Made by a program: the position numbers and the translations under genes. A stretch of DNA of 64,000 bases from Roseateles depolymerans (GTDB lineage Bacteria > Pseudomonadota > Gammaproteobacteria > Burkholderiales > Burkholderiaceae_C): positions 124,001 to 188,000 of the forward strand of contig QFOD01000004.1 in the NCBI GenBank assembly GCA_003241055.1, read 5' to 3'. Of this stretch, positions 18,071-27,006 are shown in pieces. The notes under the pieces were generated by a model. It made no database searches. It worked only from the letters and a program-made list of their open reading frames with translations, and was not told where the DNA came from. The first letter of the stretch is position 1. Each line of letters opens with the position of its first letter.

Positions 18071-18982
18071 ATGGTCAGTGCTGTCTTTCATAGCCCGATG
18101 AACTCTGCTGCCGATGACGACCAAGCCGCCAGCCCGGCGCCCCTGACGATGGCGGCTCCGCCGGCCAGGCCGGCCGAAAAGCCGGCGGCGCGCCCGGCCC
18201 GGGTGCCGTATGACTGGCGCGGCCTCTGGCTGCGCGTGCTGCCGCCAGTGCTGGGCCTGGCCCTGCTGATCGGCGTGTGGGCCTTGCTGACGATGAAGGA
18301 GGGGAGTGGCTTCCCCACGCCGCTGCAGACCTGGCAGGCCGCGGTCAAGCTGTTCGCCGACCCCTTCTACCGCAACGGGCCCAACGACCAGGGCATAGGC
18401 TGGAACATCCTGAACTCGCTGCAGCGGGTCGCGCTGGGCTTCGGCCTGGCTGCAGCGGTGGGCATCCCCTTGGGCTTTCTGATCGGCCGCTTCGAGTTCA
18501 TCAACCGCATGGCCTCGCCGCTGATCAGCCTGCTCAAGCCCGTGTCGCCGCTGGCCTGGCTGCCCATCGGCCTGCTGGTGTTCAAGAGCGCCAACCCGGC
18601 GGCGATCTGGACCATCTTCATCTGCTCCATCTGGCCCATGGTGGTGAACACCGCGGTGGGCGTGCAGCGGGTGCCGCAGGACTACCTGAACGTGGCCAAG
18701 GTGCTGAACCTGAGCGAGTGGAAGATCATCACGCGCATCCTCTTCCCCTCGGTGCTGCCCTATCTGCTGACCGGCGTGCGCCTGTCGGTGGGCACGGCCT
18801 GGTTGGTCATCGTCGCAGCCGAGATGCTGACCGGCGGCGTGGGCATTGGCTTCTGGGTTTGGGACGAGTGGAACAACCTCAACGTCCAGCACATCATCAT
18901 CGCGATCTTCGTGATCGGCATCGTCGGCCTGGCGCTGGAGCAGCTGCTGATGCTGCTGGCCCGCCGCTTCTCGTACGAGTAA
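18071..18982 (+). CDS. nrtB: Nitrate ABC transporter permease
   Basis: A 303-residue inner-membrane permease of the nitrate/taurine (SsuC-like) family, starting MVSAVFHSPMNS after GGAG. A ~55-residue Ala/Pro-rich cytosolic tail precedes the first membrane segment (VLPPVLGLALLIGVWALL). Further segments include ALGFGLAAAVGIPLGFLIG, a long central pair and the C-terminal IIIAIFVIGIVGLALEQLLMLLA. The EAA-type loop that contacts the ATPase is YLNVAKVLNLSEWKIITRILFPSVLPYLLTGVRL. It transports nitrate together with the upstream binding protein and the ATPase 10 bases downstream. Confidence 0.94.
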   Translation: MVSAVFHSPMNSAADDDQAASPAPLTMAAPPARPAEKPAARPARVPYDWRGLWLRVLPPVLGLALLIGVWALLTMKEGSGFPTPLQTWQAAVKLFADPFYRNGPNDQGIGWNILNSLQRVALGFGLAAAVGIPLGFLIGRFEFINRMASPLISLLKPVSPLAWLPIGLLVFKSANPAAIWTIFICSIWPMVVNTAVGVQRVPQDYLNVAKVLNLSEWKIITRILFPSVLPYLLTGVRLSVGTAWLVIVAAEMLTGGVGIGFWVWDEWNNLNVQHIIIAIFVIGIVGLALEQLLMLLARRFSYE

Positions 18983-18992
18983 GGAGCACCGC

Positions 18993-19793
18993 ATGACTGC
19001 CTTCATCGACGTGCACGACGCCGGCGTCGTGTTCTCCACCCGCAAGGGCCCCTTCACCGCGCTGCGTGACATCGAGCTCAAGATAGACAAGGGCGAGTTC
19101 GTCACGCTGATCGGCCACTCGGGCTGCGGCAAGTCCACGCTGCTGAACCTGATCGCCGGACTGCTCAAGCCCACCTCGGGCGCGCTGATCTGTGACAACA
19201 AGGAGATCAACGCCCCGGGCCCGGAGCGCGCCGTGGTGTTCCAGAACCACTCGCTGCTGCCCTGGCTGAGCTGCTTCGACAACGTCTACCTCGCGGTGGA
19301 GCGGGTGTTCGGCGCCACCGAGTCCAAGGCCCAGCTGAAGGCCCGCACCACGGCGGCGCTGGAGCTGGTGAACATGGGCCACGCGGCCACCAAGCGGCCG
19401 CACGAGGTGTCGGGCGGCATGAAGCAGCGCGTGGGCATCGCGCGTGCGCTGGCCATGGAGCCCAAGGTGCTGCTGATGGACGAGCCCTTCGGCGCGCTGG
19501 ATGCGCTCACCCGCGCCAAGCTGCAGGACGAGCTGCTGAAGATCGTCGCGCGCACGCAGAGCACGGTGGTGATGGTGACCCACGACGTGGACGAGGCCGT
19601 GCTGCTGTCGGACCGCATCGTCATGATGACCAACGGCCCGGCGGCCACCATCGGCGAGATCCTGAGCGTGGACCTGGCGCGCCCGCGCGACCGGGTCGCC
19701 CTGGCGGAGGACCCGGTCTATGTGCACGCACGCAAGGCGGTCATCGACTTCCTCTACACCCGCCACGCGCACCCGGAGCCGCAGGCGGCCTGA
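18993..19793 (+). CDS. nrtC: Nitrate ABC transporter ATP-binding protein
   Basis: A 266-residue ABC ATPase that powers nitrate import. Walker A is LIGHSGCGKSTLLN, the Q-loop is VVFQNHSLLPWLSC, the signature is VSGGMKQRVGIARAL, Walker B is VLLMDEPFGALDAL and the switch histidine is in VVMVTHDVDEAV. The SLLPWLS Q-loop is typical of the nitrate/sulfonate ATPases. The protein is the size of NrtD-type ATPases and lacks the C-terminal NrtA-like regulatory domain of cyanobacterial NrtC, so ammonium/nitrate gating by that domain is absent. It is the last gene of the operon and converges with the ANTAR regulator gene. Confidence 0.94.
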   Translation: MTAFIDVHDAGVVFSTRKGPFTALRDIELKIDKGEFVTLIGHSGCGKSTLLNLIAGLLKPTSGALICDNKEINAPGPERAVVFQNHSLLPWLSCFDNVYLAVERVFGATESKAQLKARTTAALELVNMGHAATKRPHEVSGGMKQRVGIARALAMEPKVLLMDEPFGALDALTRAKLQDELLKIVARTQSTVVMVTHDVDEAVLLSDRIVMMTNGPAATIGEILSVDLARPRDRVALAEDPVYVHARKAVIDFLYTRHAHPEPQAA

Positions 19794-19830
19794 GCCGCTG
19801 ACCTGGGTTCAGACCTGGCCCCGCGCGGGC

Positions 19831-21051
19831 TCAGGACAGGATCATCTGCAGGCTGTGCTCGTAGTCCGCCGTGAGGCGGTCGAAGAGTTCCAGCAGCGCG
19901 TCGCTGGCCACCACCAGCGCATGCCGGCCTTCGCTGCCCTGCGACAGCCGCAGGCCCCGCAGCAGGTTGAGCCACTGCTCGCGCACCGTGGTCAGCGTGC
20001 TGCGGGCCGAGGGGCTGCCCAGCGGCGCCTGCTCCAGCTCGGTGAGCGTGGATTCCACCGCGTCCAGCAGCGGCCCCATGTCCTGCAGCCGGCCCGGCTG
20101 CTCCAGCAGCGCGGCCAGCATGGCCTGCTTGGCCAGGCGCTGCACCCGCATGCGCTGGCGGCCGCACAGGTTCACCAGGCGCAGCGCGCGGCGCGCGCCG
20201 CCGGCCTCCAGCAGCTCGGTCAGCGCTTCGGCGCGGGTGAGCAGCTCCTCGGCCAGTGCGTCCGACTGGGCCAGCGATTCGGCCGTGAGCTTGTGCTGCA
20301 GCACCGGCTTGAGCAGCCGCCAGGCGTCCACCGTGGCCTCGAGCGCCTGGCTGGCGGGGCTGGTGTCGCGCAGTGCGGGCAGGCCGGCGACGAAATCCAG
20401 GTTGTCCTGCAGCCGGCCTATGGCCATCCCCTGGCTCTGGCGGGCGCGGCGTGCGTCCTGGCCGTCCAGCCGTTCGGCGGCCAGCAGCACCACGCGCTGC
20501 GACAGCATGCGCAGCTGGCCGGCGCGGTTCACCGCCTCGGCCCATTGCGCGGCCTCGGTGATGGCGCGCGACACCTCGCCGACTCGCAGGTTGGCCTGCA
20601 TGGAGGCGCCACGCAGCAGCCGGAAAGCCTCCTCCTCCGACAGGCCGCGCGCCTGCATCAGCACGCCCTTGGCGCGGTCTATCCAGCGGCGCTCGTCCAG
20701 CTGCTCGCGCACGCGCGCCAGTTCGGTGCGCGATGCCTGTTCACGGTGCCAGCGTGCCGCGTCGGTGAGCAGGGCGCGGCGCAGCTGGCCGGCGTCGGCA
20801 AGCGCCTGGCAGGGCCACACGCCATCGGCGCCGGCCGCGATGGCGAGGGTCGGGTCTATGGTGTCGGAGAACAGGCTCTGCGGGCCAGCCGCGGCGTTGC
20901 CGAGCAGCGCCTCTTCAGAGAGCAGCAGGCGGTGCACCGGGCCGGGCGCAGCGGGGGGCGGGCGGCCCTGGTCGGCGATGGCCCGGGCCCAGGCGGGCTG
21001 GCACAGCGAGGGGTCGGCGACCCATTCGAGAGCGAGTTCGGCGGTCGTCAT
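19831..21051 (-). CDS. ANTAR antiterminator with PilJ-like nitrate-sensing domain (NasR/NasT-like)
   Basis: About 406 residues from ATG 21051 (MTTAELALEWVAD). The N-terminal ~110 residues look like a degenerate receiver, as in NasT (AIAAGADGVWPCQALADAGQLRRALL). An ANTAR RNA-binding domain follows at ~125-180 (LDERRWIDRAKGVLMQARGLSEEEAFRLLRGASMQANLRV). The C-terminal ~220 residues contain two PilJ/NIT-like sensor motifs, VNRAGQLRMLSQRVVLLA and VNLCGRQRMRVQRLAKQA, with the RQRM-type core that binds nitrate in related sensors. The inferred role is to sense nitrate and block termination in the nrtA and nirB leaders, between which this gene lies. It has no membrane segment. The combination of NasT-like front and NIT-like back is notable. 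Confidence 0.85.
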   Translation of the reverse strand: MTTAELALEWVADPSLCQPAWARAIADQGRPPPAAPGPVHRLLLSEEALLGNAAAGPQSLFSDTIDPTLAIAAGADGVWPCQALADAGQLRRALLTDAARWHREQASRTELARVREQLDERRWIDRAKGVLMQARGLSEEEAFRLLRGASMQANLRVGEVSRAITEAAQWAEAVNRAGQLRMLSQRVVLLAAERLDGQDARRARQSQGMAIGRLQDNLDFVAGLPALRDTSPASQALEATVDAWRLLKPVLQHKLTAESLAQSDALAEELLTRAEALTELLEAGGARRALRLVNLCGRQRMRVQRLAKQAMLAALLEQPGRLQDMGPLLDAVESTLTELEQAPLGSPSARSTLTTVREQWLNLLRGLRLSQGSEGRHALVVASDALLELFDRLTADYEHSLQMILS

Positions 21052-21077
21052 AGGGAGGCTGGCGCAAGAAGCATGCG

Positions 21078-21094
21078 CGGGCACGGAGTTTGCA
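21078..21094 (+). promoter_or_regulatory. Sigma-54 promoter of nirBD-nasA-cobA
   Basis: CGGGCACGGAGTTTGCA matches the RpoN consensus YTGGCACGRNNNTTGCW at all defined positions except the T at the second base. The -24 GG (21080) and -12 GC (21092) have the required 10-base gap. It predicts a start near 21105 and a ~150-base leader. It lies just upstream of the divergent ANTAR gene. Confidence 0.82.
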
Positions 21095-21106
21095 ACACGA
21101 ACGGCT

Positions 21107-21226
21107 GCAGTGTGACGACGCACTGCCCTGGTGAACCGACCCTGTCGCGCGTCGGCGGCCCACCTCAAAACCCCCACACCCACCCCTGTTGTTTCGTCCG
21201 CCCGGTGCGCTGCTGCGTGCCGGGCG
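21107..21226 (+). promoter_or_regulatory. nirB leader with candidate antiterminator hairpin and terminator-like hairpin
   Basis: The first hairpin pairs GCAGTG (21107) with CACTGC (21121) around the loop TGACGACG, again directly at the predicted transcript start. A second possible stem is CCGAC/GTCGG near 21137-21156. A 12-bp stem (CGCCCGGTGCGC at 21199 with GCGTGCCGGGCG at 21215, two G-U pairs, loop TGCT) then precedes ATTCCGTCTTT. The layout copies the nrtA leader, and the two first loops both fit TG[CA][TC]G[TA][TC]G. The T-run is poor, so the terminator call is tentative. Confidence 0.6.
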
Positions 21227-21254
21227 ATTCCGTCTTTGCTGAAGGATGCCCGCG

Positions 21255-23720
21255 ATGAAGAAGATGAAGCTCGTGATGATCGGCAACGGCATGGCCGGCG
21301 TGCGCACGCTCGAGGAGCTGCTGAAGATCGCGCCGGACCTCTACGACATCACGGTGTTCGGTGCCGAACCCCATCCCAACTACAACCGCATCCTGCTGTC
21401 GCCCGTGCTGGCGGGCGAGCAGACGCTGGACGAGATCATCCTCAACCCGCTGAGCTGGTACGAGGAGCACGGCATCACGCTGCACCTGGGCAAGACGGTG
21501 GTGGATGTGGACCGCGCGCGCCGCGTCGTGGTGGCGGCCGACGGCACCGAGGCCGCCTATGACCGGCTGCTGATCGCCACCGGCTCCAAGCCCTTCATCC
21601 CGCCGGTGCCGGGTCGTGAGCTGGACGGCGTGATCGCCTACCGCGACATCGCCGACACCAACGCCATGATCGAGGCGGCCAGGACGCACCGGCATGCGGT
21701 GGTGATAGGCGGCGGCCTGCTGGGCCTGGAGGCCGCCAACGGCCTGATGCTGCGCGGCATGCAGGTGACCGTGGTGCATCTGGCCGACTGGCTGATGGAG
21801 CGCCAGCTGGACCGCGTCGCCGGCAAGCTGCTGGAGAAGTCGCTTGCCGAGCGCGGCCTGCGCTTCGAGCTGGGCGCGCAGACCGCGGCGCTGCTGGGCC
21901 ACGAGCAAGCTCGCGAGGATGGTGCAGGGGCGCCGTCCGTGGGCCGGGTCCGGGCCGTGCAGTTCAAGGACGGCCGCGAGATCCCGGCCGACCTGGTCGT
22001 GATGGCTGCCGGCATCCGCCCCAACACCGAGCTGGCCGAGAAGATCGGCCTGCACGTGAGCCGCGGCATCGTCGTCACCGACACGCTGCAGACCGTGACC
22101 GATGCGCGTATCTACTCGGTGGGTGAATGCGCGGCCCACCGCGGCGTGGCCTACGGGCTGGTGGCGCCGCTGTTCGAGCAGGGCAAGGTCTGCGCCACGC
22201 ACCTGGCGCAGTTCGGCATCGGCCGCTATTTGGGCAGCCAGACCAGCACCAAGCTCAAGGTCACCGGCATCGACCTGTTCTCGGCCGGCGACTTCATGGG
22301 CGGCGAGGGCTGCGAGGAGATCCTGCTGTCCGACGCGCAGGGCGGCGTCTACAAGAAGCTGGTGCTGCGCGACGACAAGCTGGTGGGCGCCTGCCTGTAC
22401 GGCGACACGGTGGACGGCAGCTGGTATTTCAAGCTGATCCGCGAGGGCCGCGCCATCGGCGACATCCGCGACCGCCTGATGTTCGGCGAGAGCAACATCG
22501 GCGACGTGGGCCACGAAGGCCACAACAAGGCCGCCGCCATGGCCGACAGCGACGAGGTCTGCGGCTGCAACGGCGTCAACAAGGGCAGCATCTGCAAGGC
22601 CATCAAGGAGAAGGGCCTGTTCACGCTGGAGGAGGTGCGCAAGCACACCAAGGCCAGCGCGTCCTGCGGCTCCTGCACCGGCCTGGTCGAGCAGCTGCTG
22701 ATGTTCACGGCGGGCGGCGACTACTCCGCCACGCCCAAGAAGAAGGCGATCTGCGGCTGCACCTCGATGAGCCATCAGGAGGTGCGCGATGCCATCTTCA
22801 AGGACCACCTCACCAGCATCCCGCAGCTGACCGCCGCGCTGGGCTGGACCACGCCCAACGGCTGCGCCACCTGCCGCCCGGCGCTGAACTACTACCTGAT
22901 CAGCAGCTGGCCCAAGGAAGCGCAGGACGACCCGCAGAGCCGTTTCATCAACGAGCGCAGCCACGCCAACATCCAGAAGGACGGTACCTACAGCGTGATC
23001 CCGCGCATGTGGGGCGGCGAGACCACCGCCGACGAACTGCGCCGCATTGCCGACGCGGTGGACAAGTACAAGATCCCCACCGTCAAGGTCACCGGCGGCC
23101 AGCGCATCGACCTGCTGGGCGTGAAGAAGGAAGACCTGGTGAATGTCTGGAAGGACATCGGCATGCCCTCGGGCCATGCCTACGCCAAGGCGCTGCGCAC
23201 CGTGAAGACCTGCGTGGGCGCCGAGTGGTGCCGCATGGGCACGCAGGACAGCACCCAGATGGGCAAGGACATGGAGCGCGCGATGTGGCGCATGTATGCG
23301 CCGCACAAGGTCAAGTTCGCGGTGTCGGGCTGCCCGCGCAACTGCGCGGAGGCCGGCATCAAGGACGTGGGCATCATCGGTGTGGACTCCGGCTGGGAGA
23401 TGTACATCGGTGGCAACGGCGGCATCAAGACCGAGGTGGCCGAGTTCTTCGTCAAGCTCAAGACGCCCGAGGAGGTGCTGGAGTACACCGGCGCCTTCAT
23501 GCAGCTCTACCGCAAGGAGGGCTGGTATCTGGAGCGCACGGTGCACTACCTGCACCGCGTGGGCATGGACTACATCAAGCGCCGCATCCTCGACGACGCC
23601 GAGGGCCGCCAGGCCCTGTGGGCCGAGCTGCAGTTCGCCCTCGAGGGCGAGCCCGATCCCTGGTTCGAATTCGACAAGGCGCGTGTGGACCTGCGTCAGT
23701 TCGAACCCGTCAACGCCTGA
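21255..23720 (+). CDS. nirB: Assimilatory nitrite reductase [NAD(P)H], large subunit
   Basis: About 821 residues. The ATG at 21255 (MKKMKLVMIGNGMAG) has AAGGA eight bases upstream; an ATG nine bases earlier would sit on that site. The enzyme reduces nitrite to ammonium with NAD(P)H. The N-terminal FAD/NAD(P) domains show VMIGNGMAGVRTLEEL and VVIGGGLLGLEAANGL. Two BFD-type [2Fe-2S] regions follow: VCGCNGVNKGSICKAI...SCGSCTGL and ICGCTSMSHQEV...CATCRPAL. The C-terminal siroheme/[4Fe-4S] site has CVGAEWC (Cys-x5-Cys) and SGCPRNCAEAG (Cys-x3-Cys). It is cytosolic and first in the nirB-nirD-nasA-cobA operon. Confidence 0.97.
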   Translation: MKKMKLVMIGNGMAGVRTLEELLKIAPDLYDITVFGAEPHPNYNRILLSPVLAGEQTLDEIILNPLSWYEEHGITLHLGKTVVDVDRARRVVVAADGTEAAYDRLLIATGSKPFIPPVPGRELDGVIAYRDIADTNAMIEAARTHRHAVVIGGGLLGLEAANGLMLRGMQVTVVHLADWLMERQLDRVAGKLLEKSLAERGLRFELGAQTAALLGHEQAREDGAGAPSVGRVRAVQFKDGREIPADLVVMAAGIRPNTELAEKIGLHVSRGIVVTDTLQTVTDARIYSVGECAAHRGVAYGLVAPLFEQGKVCATHLAQFGIGRYLGSQTSTKLKVTGIDLFSAGDFMGGEGCEEILLSDAQGGVYKKLVLRDDKLVGACLYGDTVDGSWYFKLIREGRAIGDIRDRLMFGESNIGDVGHEGHNKAAAMADSDEVCGCNGVNKGSICKAIKEKGLFTLEEVRKHTKASASCGSCTGLVEQLLMFTAGGDYSATPKKKAICGCTSMSHQEVRDAIFKDHLTSIPQLTAALGWTTPNGCATCRPALNYYLISSWPKEAQDDPQSRFINERSHANIQKDGTYSVIPRMWGGETTADELRRIADAVDKYKIPTVKVTGGQRIDLLGVKKEDLVNVWKDIGMPSGHAYAKALRTVKTCVGAEWCRMGTQDSTQMGKDMERAMWRMYAPHKVKFAVSGCPRNCAEAGIKDVGIIGVDSGWEMYIGGNGGIKTEVAEFFVKLKTPEEVLEYTGAFMQLYRKEGWYLERTVHYLHRVGMDYIKRRILDDAEGRQALWAELQFALEGEPDPWFEFDKARVDLRQFEPVNA

Positions 23721-23735
23721 GCGCTGGAGTACGAC

Positions 23736-24131
23736 ATGAGTGACTGGACCGAAATCTGCCGCCTCGACGACATCCCCGTGCTGGGCTCGCGCCGCGTGCA
23801 GCGCGCCGACGCGCCGGCCGTGGCGCTGTTCCGCACCAGCAGCGACCGCGTGTTCGCACTGCTGGACCGCTGCCCGCACAAGGGCGGCCCGCTGTCGCAG
23901 GGCCTGGTGCACGGCGAGGCCGTGAGCTGCCCGCTGCACGGGCAGACCATTGCGCTGGCCGACGGCCGTGTGCAGGAACCCGACGAAGGCTGCGTGCCGC
24001 GCTTCGAGGTGCAGCTGCAGGATGGCGTGGTCAGCCTGCGCCAGAGCGAACTCGACCAGCTCGGCGTGGAGCTGGCCTCGCCGATAGCCGGCCCGGTCTG
24101 GCGTCTGGCGCGGGCCTCCTGCAGCCACTGA
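23736..24131 (+). CDS. nirD: Nitrite reductase small subunit (Rieske-type)
   Basis: A 131-residue partner of NirB, starting MSDWTEICRLDDIP 15 bases after the nirB stop. Unlike many enterobacterial NirD proteins it keeps a full Rieske [2Fe-2S] site: CPHKGGPLSQG (Cys-x-His) and CPLHGQTI (Cys-x2-His). It would pass electrons within the NirBD complex or stabilise it. The fold is compact with no membrane segment. Its position between nirB and nasA supports the assignment. Confidence 0.95.
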   Translation: MSDWTEICRLDDIPVLGSRRVQRADAPAVALFRTSSDRVFALLDRCPHKGGPLSQGLVHGEAVSCPLHGQTIALADGRVQEPDEGCVPRFEVQLQDGVVSLRQSELDQLGVELASPIAGPVWRLARASCSH

Positions 24132-24149
24132 GCGCGCGAGGAGCCTGCG

Positions 24150-26978
24150 ATGGCCGAAACCCGTTCCACCTGCCCCTATTGCGGCGTCGGCTGCGGCGTG
24201 ATCATCCAGTCCGACGCGGGCCGCATCACCGGCGTGCGTGGCGACCCCGATCACCCGGCCAATTTCGGCCGCCTGTGCAGCAAGGGCTCCACGCTGCACC
24301 TGACCGCCGCGGCCGAACTGCAGCGCCACACCCGGCTGCTGAGCCCGCAATGGCGGGTGCAGCGCGGTGGCCCGGCCGAGTCCATCCCGTGGGATGCGGC
24401 GCTGGACTTCGGCGCCGAGCGCCTGGCCGCCCTCCATGCCGAGCACGGCCCCGACGCCATCGGCGTCTACGTGTCCGGCCAGTTGCTGACCGAGGACTAT
24501 CACGTCTTCAACAAGCTGGTGCGCGGCGTGCTGGGCAGCCACCAGATCGACAGCAACTCGCGCCTGTGCATGAGCAGCGCGGTGGCCGGCTACAAGGCCA
24601 GCCTGGGTGCGGACGCGCCGCCCTGCAGCTATGAAGACCTGGCCCTGGCGGACTGCGTGTTCATCAGCGGCAGCAACCCGGCCGTGGCCCATCCCATCCT
24701 GATACGGCGGCTGGAGGACGCGCGCCGCGCACGGCCTGAGCAGCGCTGGATCGTCGTCGACCCGCGCCGCACCGACACCGCGGAGATGGCCGACCTGCAC
24801 CTGGCACTCAAGCCTGGCAGTGACGTGGCGCTGTGCCACGGCCTGCTGCATCTGATGCTGTGGGAGGGCTGGCTGGATGGCCGCTTCATCGCCGAGCACA
24901 CCGAGGGCTTCGAGGCGCTGAAGGCACGCGTGCGCGAGTTCAACCCCGCGCACACCGCGCGGCTCACCGGCATCGCCGAGGCCGACCTGCTGACCGCTGC
25001 GCGCTGGTTCGCCACCTCGGGCGCCACGCTGTCGCTGTACTGCCAGGGCCTGAACCAGAGCAGTGCCGGCACCGACAAGAACCGCGCGCTGATCAACCTG
25101 CACCTGGCCACCGGCCAGATCGGTCGCCCCGGCGCCGGCCCCTTCTCGCTGACGGGCCAGCCCAATGCCATGGGCGGGCGCGAGGTCGGCGGCATGGCCA
25201 CGCTGCTGCCCGGCCATCGCGACCCGGCCCATGCCGCGCACCGCGCCGAGATCGCCGCGCTGTGGGGCATCCCGGCGCTGTCCGAGCGGCCGGGGCGCAG
25301 TGCGGTGGAGATGTTCCAGGCCGCGGCCGACGGCGAGGTCAAGGCGCTGTGGATAGCCTGCACCAACCCGGCCCAGTCGCTGCCCGACCAGGCCATGGTG
25401 CGCCGCGCGCTCGAGCGGGCCGAATTCGTCATCGTGCAGGAGGCCTTTGCCGGCACGGCCACGGCGGCCTATGCCGACCTGCTGCTGCCTGCGGCCACCT
25501 GGGGCGAGAAGGAGGGCACGGTCACCAACAGCGAGCGCCGCATCAGCCGCGTGCGTGCCGCCGTGCCGCCGGCCGGCCAAGCGCGGGCCGACTGGGCCAT
25601 CGCCGCCGACCTCGGCCGCCGCCTGGCTCACCGCATCGCGCCGGGGCGCGAGCGCCTGCTGTGCTTCGCGTCGCCGCAGGACGTCTGGGGCGAGCACCGC
25701 GAGGCCACGCGCGGGCGCGACCTCGACATCACCGGCCTGAGCTACGCGCTGCTGGACAGTGCCGGCCCACAGCAGTGGCCGATGCCGCAGGGGCAGGCCG
25801 AGGGCACGGCGCGGCTCTACACCGACGGCCGCTTCGCCACGCCCGACGGCCGCGCCCGCTTCGCCGATGTCGAGGCCCGCCCGCTGGCCGAGCCACGCTC
25901 GGCGCGCTACCCCTTCACGCTGACCACCGGCCGCCTGCGCGACCAGTGGCACGGCATGAGCCGCACCGGCCTGCTGGGCCGGCTGTTTGGCGATGCGCCG
26001 CTGCCGCAGCTGGCCCTGCATCCGCAGGACATGGCGCAGCGCCGCCTGCGCGACGGCCAGTGGGTGCGCGTGCATTCGGCGCGCGGCGAGCTGCGCCTGC
26101 CGCTGCGGGCCGCGCCCGAGCTGAGCCTGGGTTTGGCCGACCTGCCCATGCACTGGGGCCCCGAGGTGCTGGGCGGGCGCGATGCGCAGGGCCAGCCGCT
26201 GACCGGCGTCAACGGCCTCACGCTGCCCGCGCTGTGCCCGCTGTCGCGCCAGCCCGAGCTCAAGGCCGCCGCCGTGCGCGTGGAGCCGCTGGCCGTGGGC
26301 TGGGAGCTGCGCGCCTGGGGCTGGTTCACACAGGAAGAGGCCTGGTCGCTGCGCGAGCGCCTCCAGCCGCTGCTGCGCGGGCTGGACGCGGCCCTGCTCG
26401 TGCCCTTCGGCCGCGAGCCCGACACGCAGGACGAACTGGGCTGGATGCTGTGGGCCGCGCATGCCGAGGCGCCACCGCGCGAGCTGCTGGCCGAGGCGCT
26501 GGCGGCCTTTGGTGCGGACGATGCCGCCACGCTGCGCTACGACGCCGGCCCGGGCCGCGCGCTGCGCCTGCTGCGCACCGAGCGGGCGGCCGAGGCGGAG
26601 GGCGCGCCCGAGCGCCTGCGCAGCGCCTGGCTGTCCGGCCCGCCGGTCGAGCTGCAGCCGGCCGCCGATGCGCTGCAGGCCTGGGTGCGCGGCCGCCAGC
26701 CGCTGCCCTGCGCGGCGCGGCTGCTGCTGCGCCCCGGTGTGGACCCGGCGCGCCTGGGGGCGCCCAGCACCCGCAGCCCGCAGCTGTGCAGCTGCTTCGA
26801 TGTGGACGAAGACACGGCCCGCGCCGCGCTGCTGGCGGCGGATGGCCCGCCCGATGCACGCGTAGCCGCCGCCCAGGCGGCCACCCGCTGCGGCACCAAC
26901 TGCGGCTCCTGTCTGCCGCGCCTGCGTCGGCTCGCGGCGCAGCTGGTGCCGGTGTCTGCCGTGAGCAGCCCGACTTGA
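24150..26978 (+). CDS. nasA: Assimilatory nitrate reductase, molybdenum catalytic subunit
   Basis: A 942-residue cytosolic enzyme that reduces nitrate to nitrite using a bis-MGD molybdenum cofactor. The N-terminal [4Fe-4S] site is CPYCGVGCGVIIQ plus LCSKGSTLH. The molybdopterin domain shows GVYVSGQLLTEDYHVFNKLVRGVLGS, the Mo-ligand region SRLCMSSAVAGYKASLG, GLNQSSAGTDKNRALINLHLATGQIGRPGAGPFSLTGQPNAMGGREVGG and the molydopterin dinucleotide-binding domain near TTGRLRDQWHGMSRTGLLGRLF. The C-terminal ~60 residues form a BFD-like [2Fe-2S] domain (CSCFDVDEDTARAAL ... CGTNCGSCLPRLRRL), the usual extension in NasA enzymes that take electrons from NAD(P)H or flavodoxin-type partners. No Tat signal is present. 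Confidence 0.96.
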   Translation: MAETRSTCPYCGVGCGVIIQSDAGRITGVRGDPDHPANFGRLCSKGSTLHLTAAAELQRHTRLLSPQWRVQRGGPAESIPWDAALDFGAERLAALHAEHGPDAIGVYVSGQLLTEDYHVFNKLVRGVLGSHQIDSNSRLCMSSAVAGYKASLGADAPPCSYEDLALADCVFISGSNPAVAHPILIRRLEDARRARPEQRWIVVDPRRTDTAEMADLHLALKPGSDVALCHGLLHLMLWEGWLDGRFIAEHTEGFEALKARVREFNPAHTARLTGIAEADLLTAARWFATSGATLSLYCQGLNQSSAGTDKNRALINLHLATGQIGRPGAGPFSLTGQPNAMGGREVGGMATLLPGHRDPAHAAHRAEIAALWGIPALSERPGRSAVEMFQAAADGEVKALWIACTNPAQSLPDQAMVRRALERAEFVIVQEAFAGTATAAYADLLLPAATWGEKEGTVTNSERRISRVRAAVPPAGQARADWAIAADLGRRLAHRIAPGRERLLCFASPQDVWGEHREATRGRDLDITGLSYALLDSAGPQQWPMPQGQAEGTARLYTDGRFATPDGRARFADVEARPLAEPRSARYPFTLTTGRLRDQWHGMSRTGLLGRLFGDAPLPQLALHPQDMAQRRLRDGQWVRVHSARGELRLPLRAAPELSLGLADLPMHWGPEVLGGRDAQGQPLTGVNGLTLPALCPLSRQPELKAAAVRVEPLAVGWELRAWGWFTQEEAWSLRERLQPLLRGLDAALLVPFGREPDTQDELGWMLWAAHAEAPPRELLAEALAAFGADDAATLRYDAGPGRALRLLRTERAAEAEGAPERLRSAWLSGPPVELQPAADALQAWVRGRQPLPCAARLLLRPGVDPARLGAPSTRSPQLCSCFDVDEDTARAALLAADGPPDARVAAAQAATRCGTNCGSCLPRLRRLAAQLVPVSAVSSPT

Positions 26979-27006
26979 CCTCTCATAGCTTTTCCCCGGA
27001 GTTGCC

